Below are positions 1 to 9,272 of a DNA stretch of 45,938 bases, piece by piece. A model generated the notes under the pieces. That model was not told the DNA's origin and did no database searches. It saw nothing but the letters and a program-made list of their open reading frames with translations. Each line of letters begins with the position of its first letter. Within the stretch, counting starts at the first letter, position 1. The DNA comes from Gemmatimonadales bacterium (GTDB lineage: Bacteria > Gemmatimonadota > Gemmatimonadetes > Gemmatimonadales > GWC2-71-9): assembly GCA_025934955.1 (NCBI GenBank), contig JAICWE010000020.1, positions 1 through 45,938 of the forward strand, written 5' to 3'. The position numbers and the translations under genes are program-made.

Positions 1-1
1 G

Positions 2-1276
2 CAGCCGGGCGACACGATCCGGGTTCGTGCGGGCCGCTATCCCGGGCTGCTGGTGGTCGAGCGGAGCGTGACGCTGATCGGCGAACCCGGCGCGGTGCTG
101 GACGGCGAGCGGCGCGGCACGGTGATCACGCTGCGCGCCGACTCGGTGACGCTCGAGGCCCTCGAGGTCCGCGGCAGCGGGCGCTCGCTCGACCGCGACG
201 AGGCGGCGATCAAGCTGGATCACTGCCGCGGCTGCCGGGTGCTCGACGTGACGATCAACGATCCGCTGCACGGGATCTATCTTCTGGCGTCGCGCGGTGT
301 GGAGCTTTCGCGGAACCGGATCACCGGTGCCGCCGACCTGGTCGAGTCGTCGCGGGGGAACGGGATCCATCTCTTCAACTCCAGCGACAACCGACTGGCG
401 GGGAACGTGATCCGGGGGACGCGGGACGGGATCTACTTCTCGTTCGCCGGCGGGAACGTGGTCACCGGCAACGACGTGGAGCAGGTGCGCTACGGGCTGC
501 ACTACATGTACTCGGACGACAACCGGTTCGAGGGGAACGTGTTCCGGCGGAATGCGGCGGGTGCGGCGATCATGTTCTCCAAGCGGATCGTCTTCCGCGG
601 AAACGTCTTCGCCGAGCACGTGGGCTACCGCGCGTACGGCATCCTGCTGCAGACGGCGGAGAACGTGACGGCGGAGCGCAACCGGATCGAAGGGAACCTC
701 ACCGGGCTCTTCCTCGACGGCGCCACCGGAGACGTCTTCCGCGACAACATCATCCGCGGGACCGGCATCGGGGTGGACGTGCTGGCGAGCGCGGAGGACA
801 ACAGCTTTTCGGGGAACGTGATCACCGACAACCGCACCGCGGTGCGCAAGGTGCTCGGCACCGGCGAGAACCGGTGGTCGGAGAACGGCCGGGGCAACTA
901 CTGGGGCGACGCGGAGGTGTTCGACCTCGACCGCGACGGCATCGGCGACCGGCCGTACCGCGCGGGCGACGCATTCGCCTCGCTGGCGGCGGTGCGGCCG
1001 GCGCTCGACGTGTTCAGCGGCACGCTCGCGGCGCGCGCGCTCTCCTGGGCGGAGGATGCGTTCCCGGTGTTCGACGTGCAGCGGGTCGAGGACCCGACGC
1101 CGCTGGCGACCGCGCCGCGCTGGGCGGCGGCGGAAGAGCGGACGGCGGGGGGAGCGGTCGCGGGGCCTGACACGACCCGGCCGCTCCGGGTGGCATCGCT
1201 CGCGGTTCCCTGCGTCGCGGCGACCTCTCTGCTCACACTCGCCGGCGTGGTGCGCCGGCGGAAGGCGGCCGCGTGA
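2..1276 (+). CDS. nosD: NosD, nitrous oxide reductase maturation protein (5' partial)
   Basis: Periplasmic right-handed beta-helix protein needed, with the NosFY ABC transporter, to mature the copper site of nitrous oxide reductase. The reading frame is open to the left edge, and codons before the first GTG (position 53) already read GDTIRVRAGRYPG, the usual first beta-helix coil of NosD, so the true start lies outside the window. About 424 residues are visible, with repeated coils of the NxxxGN type (GNGIHLFNSSDNRLAGNVI and similar) and the NYWGD motif near residue 300. A hydrophobic segment followed by RRRK at the extreme C-terminus looks like a membrane anchor, which is less usual for this mostly soluble family. 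The stop overlaps the GTG of nosF by four bases. Family assignment is firm from the repeats and the neighbours nosF and nosY. Confidence 0.92.
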   Translation, partial: QPGDTIRVRAGRYPGLLVVERSVTLIGEPGAVLDGERRGTVITLRADSVTLEALEVRGSGRSLDRDEAAIKLDHCRGCRVLDVTINDPLHGIYLLASRGVELSRNRITGAADLVESSRGNGIHLFNSSDNRLAGNVIRGTRDGIYFSFAGGNVVTGNDVEQVRYGLHYMYSDDNRFEGNVFRRNAAGAAIMFSKRIVFRGNVFAEHVGYRAYGILLQTAENVTAERNRIEGNLTGLFLDGATGDVFRDNIIRGTGIGVDVLASAEDNSFSGNVITDNRTAVRKVLGTGENRWSENGRGNYWGDAEVFDLDRDGIGDRPYRAGDAFASLAAVRPALDVFSGTLAARALSWAEDAFPVFDVQRVEDPTPLATAPRWAAAEERTAGGAVAGPDTTRPLRVASLAVPCVAATSLLTLAGVVRRRKAAA

Positions 1277-2025
1277 TCATCGAGTACCGGCGGTTCACCA
1301 AGCGGTATGGCGACGTGGTCGCCGCGAACGGCGTGGATCTCCGCGTACCGGCGCGGACGACGGTCGCGCTGATCGGCCCGAACGGCTCCGGCAAGACGAC
1401 GACGCTCAAGGCGCTGCTCGGCCTGGTGCGGCCGACCTCGGGCGAGGTGCTGGTGGACGGGACCGACGTGACGGCGGCGGGCGCGGGGCTCCGGCGGCGG
1501 ATCGGGTACCTGCCGCAGCGGCTCTCGTTCCCGGAGGGGATGCGCGCGCTCGAGGTGCTCGAGCTGTATGCGCGGCTCCGCCGGGTCGCGGCGGACGATC
1601 TGCGTGCGCTGCTTCGGCGGGTGGAGCTGGAGGAGGTCGCCGGCCGCGCGGTGGACGGCTTCTCCGGCGGGATGCGGCAGCGGCTCGGGCTGGCGGTGGC
1701 GCTGCTGGGCGACCCAGAGCTGCTGGTGCTGGACGAGCCGAGCGCCGCGCTCGATCCCTCGGGCGCGCTGCTGGTGCGCGATCTCATCCGCGAAATTCGG
1801 GCGGACGGCACCGGCGTTCTGCTCTGCTCCCACGACCTGGCCGAGGTGCAGGCGCTGGCGGATCAGGTGGCGGTATTCGTCGGCGGACGGGTGTGCGCGA
1901 TGGGCCGGCCGGACGAGCTGGCGTACACCGGCGGGAACCCGGGAGACATCGAGGCGATCTACCAGGCGTATGCCGGCATGCGCGCGCGGCGCGCGGAAGG
2001 AGTCGCGTATGCGCTGCCGAGCTGA
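1273..2025 (+). CDS. nosF: NosF, ABC transporter ATP-binding protein
   Basis: ATPase subunit of the NosDFY transporter that supports Cu-S cluster assembly in NosZ; cytoplasmic, docked on NosY. At 250 residues it is a single nucleotide-binding domain. Walker A is GPNGSGKT (35-42), the Q-loop glutamine is about residue 82, the signature is FSGGM (130-134), Walker B is LLVLDEP (150-156) and the switch histidine is in LLCSHD (H187). The GTG start overlaps the nosD stop (GTGA), and the 3' end overlaps nosY by 17 bases, so the three genes form one translationally coupled unit. The ATPase alone could serve another ABC-2 system; the NosD and NosY neighbours decide the call. Confidence 0.92.
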   Translation: MIIEYRRFTKRYGDVVAANGVDLRVPARTTVALIGPNGSGKTTTLKALLGLVRPTSGEVLVDGTDVTAAGAGLRRRIGYLPQRLSFPEGMRALEVLELYARLRRVAADDLRALLRRVELEEVAGRAVDGFSGGMRQRLGLAVALLGDPELLVLDEPSAALDPSGALLVRDLIREIRADGTGVLLCSHDLAEVQALADQVAVFVGGRVCAMGRPDELAYTGGNPGDIEAIYQAYAGMRARRAEGVAYALPS

Positions 2026-2842
2026 GGCGATTCACGCGCTGGCGGGCGCGGAGCTCCGGAGCGCGCTCCGCGGGCGGTTCGTGCAGGGATTCGGGATCCT
2101 GTTCGCGGCGCTCGCGGTGGGCGTGGCGCTGGCGGGACTCGCGGCGAGCGGGCAACTGGTGGTGCAGGGCTTCACCCGCACGGCGGTCTCGCTGCTCACG
2201 CTCTCGCTGTATCTGCTGCCGCTGCTCGGACTGGTGCTGGGGGCGAGCGCGTTCGGCGCGGAGGACGGCGGCACCGAGCTGCTGCTGGTGCAGCCGGTGA
2301 GCCGGGGTGCGGTGCTGGTCGGGCGGACGCTGGGGCTCGCGCTCGCGCTCGCGGGCGTGGGGATCGTCGGGTTCGGCATCGCGGCGGTGGTGGTGGCGAG
2401 CTTCGCGGGGAGCGAAGGCTTTGCCGGCTACCTGCTGGTGGCGGCGGGCGCCACCGCGGTGGGAATGGCGGGGCTCGGGCTCGGCGTGCTGATCGGCGTG
2501 CTGGCGCGGCGGCGGCTCAAGGCGATCGGCGGCGCGCTGGCGGCGTGGCTCTGCCTGGCGGTGCTGTTCGACTTCGCGGCGATCCTGGTGCTGCAGCTCA
2601 CCGGGAGCGGGCAGCCGGGGCCGTGGCTGGTGGGACTGCTCGCGCTCAACCCCATAGATGGAATCCGCGCGCTCGGCCTGGTGGGACTCGGCGCCGATGT
2701 GCTGCTGGGGCCGACCGGCGCGGCGCTGGAGCGGTCGTTAGGCGCGGGGCGGGGGGCGTTGCTGATCGTCGGATCGCTCGGGCTCTGGGCGGCGGCGCCG
2801 CTGGTCGTGGCGGCGCGGATCTACCGGCACCGCGACTTCTGA
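2009..2842 (+). CDS. nosY: NosY, ABC-2 type permease
   Basis: Membrane subunit of the NosDFY transporter, 277 residues, about six hydrophobic segments, with the ABC-2 permease N-terminus (AEIHALAGAELRSALRGRF-like, a short amphipathic stretch before TM1). The ATG at 2009 is preceded by a good ribosome site (GGAAGGA, 1995-2001) and overlaps the end of nosF. The same frame is open well upstream, but that part is only the nosF shadow. The C-terminus ends RIYRHRDF, typical of NosY. No nosL gene follows; a hairpin terminator does, so this is the last gene of the operon here. Confidence 0.9.
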   Translation: MRCRAEAIHALAGAELRSALRGRFVQGFGILFAALAVGVALAGLAASGQLVVQGFTRTAVSLLTLSLYLLPLLGLVLGASAFGAEDGGTELLLVQPVSRGAVLVGRTLGLALALAGVGIVGFGIAAVVVASFAGSEGFAGYLLVAAGATAVGMAGLGLGVLIGVLARRRLKAIGGALAAWLCLAVLFDFAAILVLQLTGSGQPGPWLVGLLALNPIDGIRALGLVGLGADVLLGPTGAALERSLGAGRGALLIVGSLGLWAAAPLVVAARIYRHRDF

Positions 2843-2867
2843 ACCGCCGCGGCACCGGCGTGGTGTG

Positions 2868-2897
2868 ACGGGAGCTCGCCGTAGCGGGCTCCCGTTT
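2868..2897 (+). terminator. Rho-independent terminator after nosY
   Basis: Inverted repeat ACGGGAGC (2868-2875) / GCTCCCGT (2888-2895) with a 12-base loop, followed by a short TT. It lies 26 bases after the nosY stop and before an unrelated signalling operon. The T-tract is short, so efficiency is uncertain. Confidence 0.6.
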
Positions 2898-2965
2898 CGC
2901 TGCCTCGCCGGCGGGTTGACCGAGCCGGCTACGGGGGCATCTTTAGGCACCGGCTCGCGCCGCGA

Positions 2966-3463
2966 ATGGCGCGCCCTGCCGATACATCCCGTTACGAGAT
3001 CCCGATCATGACCGCACCCGTCCTCGCGTCGCTGGACGCCGACGCGTTCGAGCCCGGCCGCTGGAGTCCCGCCCCCGCGGCCGAGCCCTTCGCCGGAGGG
3101 TACATCGTTCCGGCGCGGGTGCTGGTGGTGGACGACGAGACCGTGGTGCGGTCGCTGGTCGCGCGGCTGCTGGAGGAGCGGGGGCATACGGTTCATCAAG
3201 CGTTGAATGGGGGGCAGGCGCTCCAGATCGCACTGGGCGATCCTGTCGGCTTCGACCTGGTGATCGCGGACGTGCGGATGCCGGTGATGGATGGATGGCA
3301 GCTCGGGCGCCACCTCCGGGAGCGGTGGCCGGCGCTGCCGGTGCTCTACATGTCGGGGTACGACGAGGAGCAGGCCGCGCGCCAGGACGCCGCCTTCGTC
3401 CGGAAGCCGTTCGATCCCGACGAGCTGATCGAGCGGGTGACGCAGCTGCTTCACGGTCGCTGA
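2966..3463 (+). CDS. Stand-alone response regulator receiver protein
   Basis: Single REC domain with no output domain, 165 residues. Visible receiver features: the acidic pair in LVVDDE (D56-D57), the phospho-acceptor in VIADVRMPVMDG (D102), the switch Ser in YMSGYD and the conserved Lys in VRKPFDP. The first 50 residues before the domain look unstructured; a second ATG at 3008 would remove 14 of them, and neither start has a clear ribosome site, so the start is uncertain. It lies four bases before the TonB receptor gene and is probably the first gene of the four-gene operon that ends with the hybrid kinase, whose own receiver it resembles (both have MSGY). A role as phospho-relay partner of that kinase is inferred. 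Confidence 0.88.
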   Translation: MARPADTSRYEIPIMTAPVLASLDADAFEPGRWSPAPAAEPFAGGYIVPARVLVVDDETVVRSLVARLLEERGHTVHQALNGGQALQIALGDPVGFDLVIADVRMPVMDGWQLGRHLRERWPALPVLYMSGYDEEQAARQDAAFVRKPFDPDELIERVTQLLHGR

Positions 3464-3467
3464 TCGC

Positions 3468-5447
3468 GTGGCCCGGCCGCCGCTCCGCCTCGTCGTCGCG
3501 CTGCTGCTCACGCCCGCCGCCGCGGCGGCGCAGCGGGCGGACAGCGCGCGCAACCTGGGCGACCTCGACATCGAGCAGCTGGCGAAGATCCGGGTCACGT
3601 CGGTGACCCGCGGACCGGGCACCGTCGGGCGGTCGATGGCGGCGGTGTTCGTGATCTCGCAGGAGGACATCCGGCGCGCGGGGGTGACGTCACTCCCCGA
3701 AGCGCTGCGGCTCGCGCCGGGGCTTCAAGTGGTCCGCCTCGGCGCGCAGAACTGGTCGGTCACCTCCCGCGGCTTCGCGGACTTCACCACCAACAAGATG
3801 CTGGTGCTCATCGACGGCCGGCCGATCTACTCGCCGCTGTTCGCCGGCGTGTTCTGGGACGCGCAGCTGCTGCCGGTGGACGAGATCGAGCGGATCGAGG
3901 TGATTCTGGGGCCGGGTGCGACGCTCTGGGGCTCGAACGCGGTCAACGGCGTGATCAACGTCATCACGCAGCAGGCGACCGCGACCCGGGGCGGGCTGGT
4001 CGCCGCGCGCGCCGGCAGCAACGAGCACCTGAACGCGGCGGGGCGCTACGGATTCCGGCTCGGCGCCCGCGGAGCGCTGCGGGTATACGGCGGCTATCTC
4101 GACCGCGAGCCGCTGGACTCGGCCGATGGGACCAGCGGCGTGGACGGATGGCACAGCGGGCAGGGCGGCGTCCGCATGGATCTGGACGCGAGCGCGCGCG
4201 ACCGGATCACCGTGCTCGGCGACGCCTATGACGCGACGAGCCAGGCGGTGGAACGGGTCGCGCTGCCGCAGCCGCCGTTCGCGCAGAGCACGCTCGCGCC
4301 GATCGAGCTCAGCGGGATGGACGCGCTGGCGCGGTGGAACCGTGCATTCAGCGATCGCTCCAGCCTGCTGGTTCAGGCGTACTTCGACCGGTCGGTCCGG
4401 CGGGAGTTTCCGACCGTCGGCCGGATCGACGTCAATATCGCGAGCATCGAGGTGAAGCACCGCATCGGCATCGGCCGGCGGCACGACGTCGTCTGGGGCG
4501 CGGGCTACCGGCTGGTCGACGGCGAGCTCGCGGGGACGTTCACGACGGCGCTCTCGCCGCCGCAGCGGACCACCCATCTCGCGACCGCGTACGCGCAGGA
4601 CGAGATCACGCTGGTGCCGGACCGGTGGGCGGCGGCGGTCGGGACCAAGCTGGAGCGGAATTCCTATACCGGCCTGGAGGTGCAGCCGAGCCTGCGGCTC
4701 CGCTGGACGCCCCGGCCGGCGCAGACATGGTGGGCCGCGGCGTCGCGGGCGGTGCGCTCGCCCTCGAGTCTGGACGAAGACGTACGCTTCACGGCCGGCG
4801 GACTCGCGACCACGCCGCCGACGCTGATTCAGATCCAGGGCAATCCGGCGTTCCAGTCGGAGGAGCTGATCGAGACGGAGCTGGGCTTCCGCAGCGATCT
4901 GTCCGCCGGGTTCTCGGTCGATGCATCGGTATACTACGGCTGGTATGACCGCCTGCGCACGCTGACGCCGGAGGCGCCGCGCCTGGTGGGCGGCCAGCCG
5001 ATCGTGCCGATCGTGATCACGAACGCCAGCGACGGGCACAGCGCCGGCGGGACCGCCGCCGTGTCGTGGCGCGTGCGCCGCGGTCTGCGGCTCCGGGGCA
5101 GCTACACCTATCTCCGCGTCGGCGCCGCGCTGGACCCGGATGCACCGACCGGTACCACGCTCAACCTCAACCCAGGCTTCAGTCCGCGCCATCAGGCGGC
5201 GTTCGACGGATACGTGGAGCTGCCCGCGCGACTGGAGGCATCGGTCACGACCCGGTACGTCTCCGCGCTGCACACGCCCGACGTGCCGGCCTATGCGGAG
5301 GCCTCCGCGCGCCTGGGATGGTCGGTGACACCGGCGGTCTCGGTCGCGGTCGTGGGGGAGGATCTGCTGCACCGCCGGCATACGGAGTTCGCCGGGGGCA
5401 CCTACGTGCCTCGGCGCGGCTCGGTGCACGTCACGTGGCGGTTCTGA
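3468..5447 (+). CDS. TonB-dependent outer membrane receptor
   Basis: Outer-membrane beta-barrel with an N-terminal plug, 659 residues, about the usual size. A GTG start gives an Arg-containing signal peptide ending TPAAAAAQR. The mature N-terminus (LGDLDIEQLAKIRVTSV) and the plug (FVISQEDIRRAGVTSLPEAL, then VLIDGRPIYSPLFAGVFWD and IERIEVILGPGATLWG) are typical of receptors of the colicin I/vitamin B12 type; the protein ends with the aromatic residue F, as expected for BAM-assembled barrels. The gene starts four bases after the receiver gene, and its last bases overlap the favoured start of the YfiR-type gene. Ligand cannot be read from sequence. Receptors of this type are often found with DUF4154 and histidine kinase genes, which suggests a role in sensing or uptake linked to that signalling pair. 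Confidence 0.9.
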   Translation: MARPPLRLVVALLLTPAAAAAQRADSARNLGDLDIEQLAKIRVTSVTRGPGTVGRSMAAVFVISQEDIRRAGVTSLPEALRLAPGLQVVRLGAQNWSVTSRGFADFTTNKMLVLIDGRPIYSPLFAGVFWDAQLLPVDEIERIEVILGPGATLWGSNAVNGVINVITQQATATRGGLVAARAGSNEHLNAAGRYGFRLGARGALRVYGGYLDREPLDSADGTSGVDGWHSGQGGVRMDLDASARDRITVLGDAYDATSQAVERVALPQPPFAQSTLAPIELSGMDALARWNRAFSDRSSLLVQAYFDRSVRREFPTVGRIDVNIASIEVKHRIGIGRRHDVVWGAGYRLVDGELAGTFTTALSPPQRTTHLATAYAQDEITLVPDRWAAAVGTKLERNSYTGLEVQPSLRLRWTPRPAQTWWAAASRAVRSPSSLDEDVRFTAGGLATTPPTLIQIQGNPAFQSEELIETELGFRSDLSAGFSVDASVYYGWYDRLRTLTPEAPRLVGGQPIVPIVITNASDGHSAGGTAAVSWRVRRGLRLRGSYTYLRVGAALDPDAPTGTTLNLNPGFSPRHQAAFDGYVELPARLEASVTTRYVSALHTPDVPAYAEASARLGWSVTPAVSVAVVGEDLLHRRHTEFAGGTYVPRRGSVHVTWRF

Positions 5448-6016
5448 GCGGCGAGAGGACGCCACTGCGTCGGCGCCTGACCATGGCGTCAGTCAGCGTG
5501 GCGCTGCTGACGCTCGGCACGGCGCGCGGCGCCGCCCAGTCGGCGGCGTCGCTCGAGACCGAGGTGAAGGCGGCGTACCTGCTCAACTTCACCCGGTACG
5601 TCGAGTGGCCGGCGGCGGCGTTCGCGCGACCCGACAGCCCGATCACCATCTGCGTCGTCGGCCGCGACCCGTTCGGCGCGGTGCTCGACAGCATCGTCGA
5701 GAACCGCCGGGTGCAGGGCCGCGAGGTGCGGGTCCAGCGCGCCGCCTCGCCGCAGGCCGGGCTGGACTGTCAGGTCGTGTACGTCGGGGGCGGAGTGGAG
5801 CGGGCGCGGGCGCTGGCCGCCTGGCGGGGCCGGCCGGTGCTGCTGGTGGGCGATGAGGATTCGTTCGCCGCCGACGGCGGGACGATCGCGTTCGTGCTGG
5901 TGGAGGAGACGGTGCGGTTCGAGGTGAACGTCGCTGCCGCGCGCGCCGACGGGCTCCAGATCAGCTCGCGGGTGCTGACGCTGGCGACGCGGGTGTACGG
6001 CGAGGAGCCGCGATGA
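5435..6016 (+). CDS. YfiR family (DUF4154) periplasmic protein
   Basis: Secreted protein of the YfiR/DUF4154 family; in Pseudomonas YfiR is the periplasmic repressor of the YfiN cyclase. Family features seen: EVKAAYLLNFTRYVEWP after the signal peptide, ITICVVGRDPFG, a central CQVVYVG and the C-terminal motif VRFEVNVAAARADGLQISSRVLTLA. Three starts are possible. GTG 5435 overlaps the receptor gene. CTG 5465 has the best spaced ribosome site (GAGAGG 5453-5458) and gives an RRRL signal n-region. ATG 5483 leaves no positive n-region. I list the longest. The 3' end overlaps the hybrid kinase by ATGA, so its product is likely made in step with the sensor it presumably controls. The family call is firm; the regulatory role is inferred from YfiR. 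Confidence 0.85.
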   Translation: MAVLSGERTPLRRRLTMASVSVALLTLGTARGAAQSAASLETEVKAAYLLNFTRYVEWPAAAFARPDSPITICVVGRDPFGAVLDSIVENRRVQGREVRVQRAASPQAGLDCQVVYVGGGVERARALAAWRGRPVLLVGDEDSFAADGGTIAFVLVEETVRFEVNVAAARADGLQISSRVLTLATRVYGEEPR

Positions 6017-8208
6017 GGCGCCGCTTCCGCGACCGCCCGATCCGGCAGAAGGTGGCGTGGATCATCCTGCTCGCGTCGGTCGCGGGGCTGGCCCTCGCCG
6101 CCGGCGCCGTCGGCACGTACGAGCTGACGACGTTCCGCCCGCGCGCGCTGCGCGACGTCTCGACCCTCGCCGCGATCCTCCAGGCCAACATGGTTCCGGC
6201 GGTGCTGTTCAACGACACCACCGCCGCGCGGGAGAATCTCGCGACACTGGCCAGCCGCCGCGAGATCGGCGCTGCGGCGGTGTACCGGCGCGACGGATCG
6301 GTGTTCGCCAGCTATCGCGGCGCCGGCGGGGGCTCGCTGCTGCACGCTCCGCCGGCGCGGGCCGGCGCGGCGTTCACGGAAGGCCTGCTGCTCTACACGG
6401 CGCCGCTCGCGGCCGACGGCCAGGCGGTCGGCTGGCTCCGGCTGCAGTACGTGTTGCCGGGCTTCTGGGATCGCCTGCCGCAGTACGGGATCATGGCGCT
6501 GGTGGTGCTGATCGCGCTGGCGGGCGCGGCCGCGATGCTGCTGACGGTGCTCGGCCGCTCGGTGACGGCGCCACTGCTCGCGCTCGCCGACACCACGCGC
6601 CGGCTCACCGCGCGACCCGATCTCACGCTCCGGGTGCCGAAGCACGCCGACGACGAGATCGGCGATCTGACCGGCGCCTTCAATCAGATGCTCGATGCGG
6701 TGCAGGAGCGCGAAGTGGCACTCAAGGAGAGCGAAGCCCGGCTCCGGCTTGCGCTCGCGGCGGCGAGCATGGAGACGTGGATCGTGCCGCTGGAGCCGGC
6801 GCCGAGCCGCGGCGCGCTGGCCGATCTCCTCGCCAACATCCATCCCGACGACCGGCCTGCCGTGGAGGCCGCGATCGCGTCGGCGATCCGGGACCGCTCC
6901 GGATTCGAGGTGGAGTTCCGCACCGCCGCCTCGGGCGCGGACGAGCGACACACGGCACTGCGGGGGCAGGCGTATCTCGGGCAGGACGGCCGGCCGCCGC
7001 AGCTCATCGGCGTCGCCCAGGACGTGACGGCGCGGCGCCGGCTCGAGCGCCAGCTGCTCCAGGCGCAGAAGATGGAGGCGATCGGGAACCTCGCCGGCGG
7101 CATCGCGCACGACTTCAACAACCTGCTCACCGGCATGATCGGCTACATCAAGTTCGCGCAGCGCGCGCTGCAGCCGGGGAGTCAGGTGCGGACCGACGTG
7201 GATGAGGTCGAGCGCGCGGCGCGACGGGCGGCGGCTCTCACGTCCCAGCTCCTCTCGTATGCGCGGCGGCAGATGGTGATGCCGACCGTGGTGGACCTGA
7301 ACGAGACGGTGCGCGCGCTGGAGCCGCTGCTGCGCCGGCTGATCGGCGAGGACGTCGCGATCGCGGTGGAGCTGGCGCCGGCGCTGTGGCCGACGCGGAT
7401 CGATCCCGGTCAGCTGGAGCAGGTCGTCGTCAACCTCGCCGTGAACGCGCGCGATGCGATGCCGAGCGGCGGGCACCTCACGATCGTGACGCGAAACGTC
7501 ACCCTCACGGCGCCGCCGGCGGCGGACGATCCGGTGGCGCCCGGCGACTTCGCGGAGCTGGCGGTGAGCGACGACGGCAGCGGCATGCCGCCGGAGGTCA
7601 TCTCCCGGATCTTCGAGCCGTTCTTCACCACCAAGCCGGCGGGGCAGGGCACCGGCCTCGGGCTCGCGGTGTGCTACGGCATCGTCAGGCAGGCGGAAGG
7701 GCACATCGCGGTCGAGAGCGCGGTCGGCCGGGGCACGACCATCCGGGTGCTGCTCCCGCGCGGCGCGGCCGCGCCGGTAGCACCGGCCGCCGAGGAGACC
7801 GACGACGATCCCGGCGGACACGAAACGATCCTGCTGGCGGAGGACGACGCGGCGGTGCGCACACTGGCGGTGCGCACGTTGGCGGAGGCCGGCTACACCG
7901 TGCTGGCGGCGGCGGACGGGGCCAGCGCCGCCGCGCTGGCGGCAGGACGCAACGGCAGCATCGATCTCCTGATCGCCGATGTGGTGATGCCGGATCGGAA
8001 CGGGCGCGAGCTGGCCGACGAGCTGCGCCGCGCCCGCCCGAGCCTGCCGGTGGTGTTCATGTCGGGCTACACCGAGGACAACGTGCTGCGGCGCGGCGTG
8101 CTGCTCGGCCGTACGCCGTTCGTGCCGAAGCCGTTCACGCCCGGCGAGCTGCGCCGCGCCGTCCGCGCGGCGCTCGACGCCGCGCACCGCAGCGTCCCTC
8201 ACGCCTGA
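6013..8208 (+). CDS. Hybrid sensor histidine kinase (periplasmic CHASE8-like, HAMP, PAS, HisKA, HATPase, REC)
   Basis: Inner-membrane kinase of 731 residues. TM1 is about 14-38. The periplasmic segment (about 40-155) has [20 protein letters not shown] and [14 protein letters not shown], resembling the CHASE8 sensor of YfiN. TM2 is about 158-182, followed by HAMP, a PAS-like region up to about 340, the H-box [11 protein letters not shown] (phospho-acceptor H366), N-box [11 protein letters not shown]-boxes DDGSGMPP and GTGLGLAV, and a C-terminal receiver with ADVVMPD (D656) and VPKPF. It overlaps the YfiR-like gene by ATGA. YfiN normally has a GGDEF output; here the same kind of input seems to feed phosphotransfer, possibly to the stand-alone receiver at the start of the operon. 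CHASE8 similarity was judged by eye. Confidence 0.9.
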   Translation: MRRRFRDRPIRQKVAWIILLASVAGLALAAGAVGTYELTTFRPRALRDVSTLAAILQANMVPAVLFNDTTAARENLATLASRREIGAAAVYRRDGSVFASYRGAGGGSLLHAPPARAGAAFTEGLLLYTAPLAADGQAVGWLRLQYVLPGFWDRLPQYGIMALVVLIALAGAAAMLLTVLGRSVTAPLLALADTTRRLTARPDLTLRVPKHADDEIGDLTGAFNQMLDAVQEREVALKESEARLRLALAAASMETWIVPLEPAPSRGALADLLANIHPDDRPAVEAAIASAIRDRSGFEVEFRTAASGADERHTALRGQAYLGQDGRPPQLIGVAQDVTARRRLERQLLQAQKMEAIGNLAGGIAHDFNNLLTGMIGYIKFAQRALQPGSQVRTDVDEVERAARRAAALTSQLLSYARRQMVMPTVVDLNETVRALEPLLRRLIGEDVAIAVELAPALWPTRIDPGQLEQVVVNLAVNARDAMPSGGHLTIVTRNVTLTAPPAADDPVAPGDFAELAVSDDGSGMPPEVISRIFEPFFTTKPAGQGTGLGLAVCYGIVRQAEGHIAVESAVGRGTTIRVLLPRGAAAPVAPAAEETDDDPGGHETILLAEDDAAVRTLAVRTLAEAGYTVLAAADGASAAALAAGRNGSIDLLIADVVMPDRNGRELADELRRARPSLPVVFMSGYTEDNVLRRGVLLGRTPFVPKPFTPGELRRAVRAALDAAHRSVPHA

Positions 8209-8249
8209 CGCGCCGCCACACTCGCGTCACTTCCCGAGCGCCCCGCCGC

Positions 8250-8277
8250 TTGACCCGCGGCGGGCGCGTGCTACTCT
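8250..8277 (+). promoter_or_regulatory. Candidate sigma-70-type promoter for the sugar-dehydrogenase pair
   Basis: TTGACC (8250-8255), a 16-base spacer, then TACTCT (8272-8277), about 40 bases before the ATG at 8319. The -10 fits the TAnnnT pattern only loosely. The -35 lies in the loop of an 8-bp hairpin (8242-8249 / 8257-8264) that may also help end the upstream operon. Confidence 0.4.
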
Positions 8278-8318
8278 CCGGGCTTGGTGATCTGACTATC
8301 CGGGGCGGGGAGGACGGG

Positions 8319-9272
8319 ATGCGACCAAGGCGGAACGGAACCGGAATCGCGGCGGACGGCCTGCGGCACGCGTGGATCGCGGCGGCGGCGCTGGCCGCCG
8401 TGTCGTGTGCGGCCGCGGCTGCACGCGGATCACCGCAGCGGCGGCTGGCGGTGGTGGAGGGGCTGAGTGCGCCCGAGGCGCTCGTCTTCGATCCGCGCCA
8501 CGACGCGTACTTCGTCAGCAACGTCAACGGCGACCCCGGCGTGAAGGACGGCAACGGCTTCATCAGCCGCATCCGCGCCGACGGGACGCTGGACAGTCTC
8601 CATTTCATTCAGGGCGGGCGCGGCGGCGTGACGCTCAACGGGCCGATGGGCTCCCGCGTGCGAGGCGACACGTTGTGGGTGCTCGACGTGGACGCCTTGC
8701 GCGCCTTCGATCCGGGCACGGGCAAGCCGCTCGCCACGATAGATCTCGCGCCGGCCGGCGCGCTGTTCCTCAACGATCTCGCGCTCGCGCCGGACGGCGG
8801 GTTCTACGCCACCGACATGCAGCTCCGTGTCGCCGGCGGCAGAATGACGCCGGCCGGGCCGGGCCGCATCTATCACATCGGGCGCGACCATCGCATCTCC
8901 ATTGCGATCGAGAGCTCGGCGCTCTCCGCACCGGATGGCATCGACTGGGATCCGCGCGCGCAGCGGTACATCGTCGCGCCGTTCTCCACCGAGCCGGTCA
9001 TGTCGTGGCGCCCCGGCGACAAGGCGCCGCGCAACGTCGCGCCGAGCAAGGGTCGCACCGACGGCGTGGAGGTGGAGAAGGACGGCAGCATTCTCATCAC
9101 CGTCTGGAACGACTCGACCATCTCGACGCTGGAAGGGACGCGGCTGGTGCCGCGGATCGGCCCGCTGCGGATGACGCCGGCCGACGTGAGCCTCGATGCG
9201 CGGCGGCACCACGTCGGCATCGTATCCATGGAGGCGAACCGGTTCGAGCTGTGGACCTGGACGGCGCCGTGA
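8319..9272 (+). CDS. SMP-30/gluconolactonase-like beta-propeller lipoprotein
   Basis: Predicted secreted lipoprotein of 317 residues, with basic n-region, hydrophobic stretch and lipobox AVSC near residue 30. The rest reads as a propeller of the SMP-30/NHL type: GLSAPEALVFDPRHDAYFVSNVNG, LNDLALAPDGGFYATDM, SAPDGIDWDPRAQRYIVAPF and TDGVEVEKDGSILITVW are repeated blades with the Asp/Asn positions of the family. The ATG at 8319 has a good ribosome site (GGGGAGGA, 8307-8314). The stop overlaps the GTG of the next gene (GTGA), a PQQ-type dehydrogenase. A lactonase acting on the product of that dehydrogenase is plausible but not shown; it could equally be a non-catalytic binding propeller. Confidence 0.78.
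   Translation: MRPRRNGTGIAADGLRHAWIAAAALAAVSCAAAAARGSPQRRLAVVEGLSAPEALVFDPRHDAYFVSNVNGDPGVKDGNGFISRIRADGTLDSLHFIQGGRGGVTLNGPMGSRVRGDTLWVLDVDALRAFDPGTGKPLATIDLAPAGALFLNDLALAPDGGFYATDMQLRVAGGRMTPAGPGRIYHIGRDHRISIAIESSALSAPDGIDWDPRAQRYIVAPFSTEPVMSWRPGDKAPRNVAPSKGRTDGVEVEKDGSILITVWNDSTISTLEGTRLVPRIGPLRMTPADVSLDARRHHVGIVSMEANRFELWTWTAP

Noticed and set aside
5770-8202. 810-codon minus-strand frame opposite the hybrid kinase
   Set aside because: Antisense shadow of a kinase whose domains are all intact; low-complexity Arg/His-rich product.
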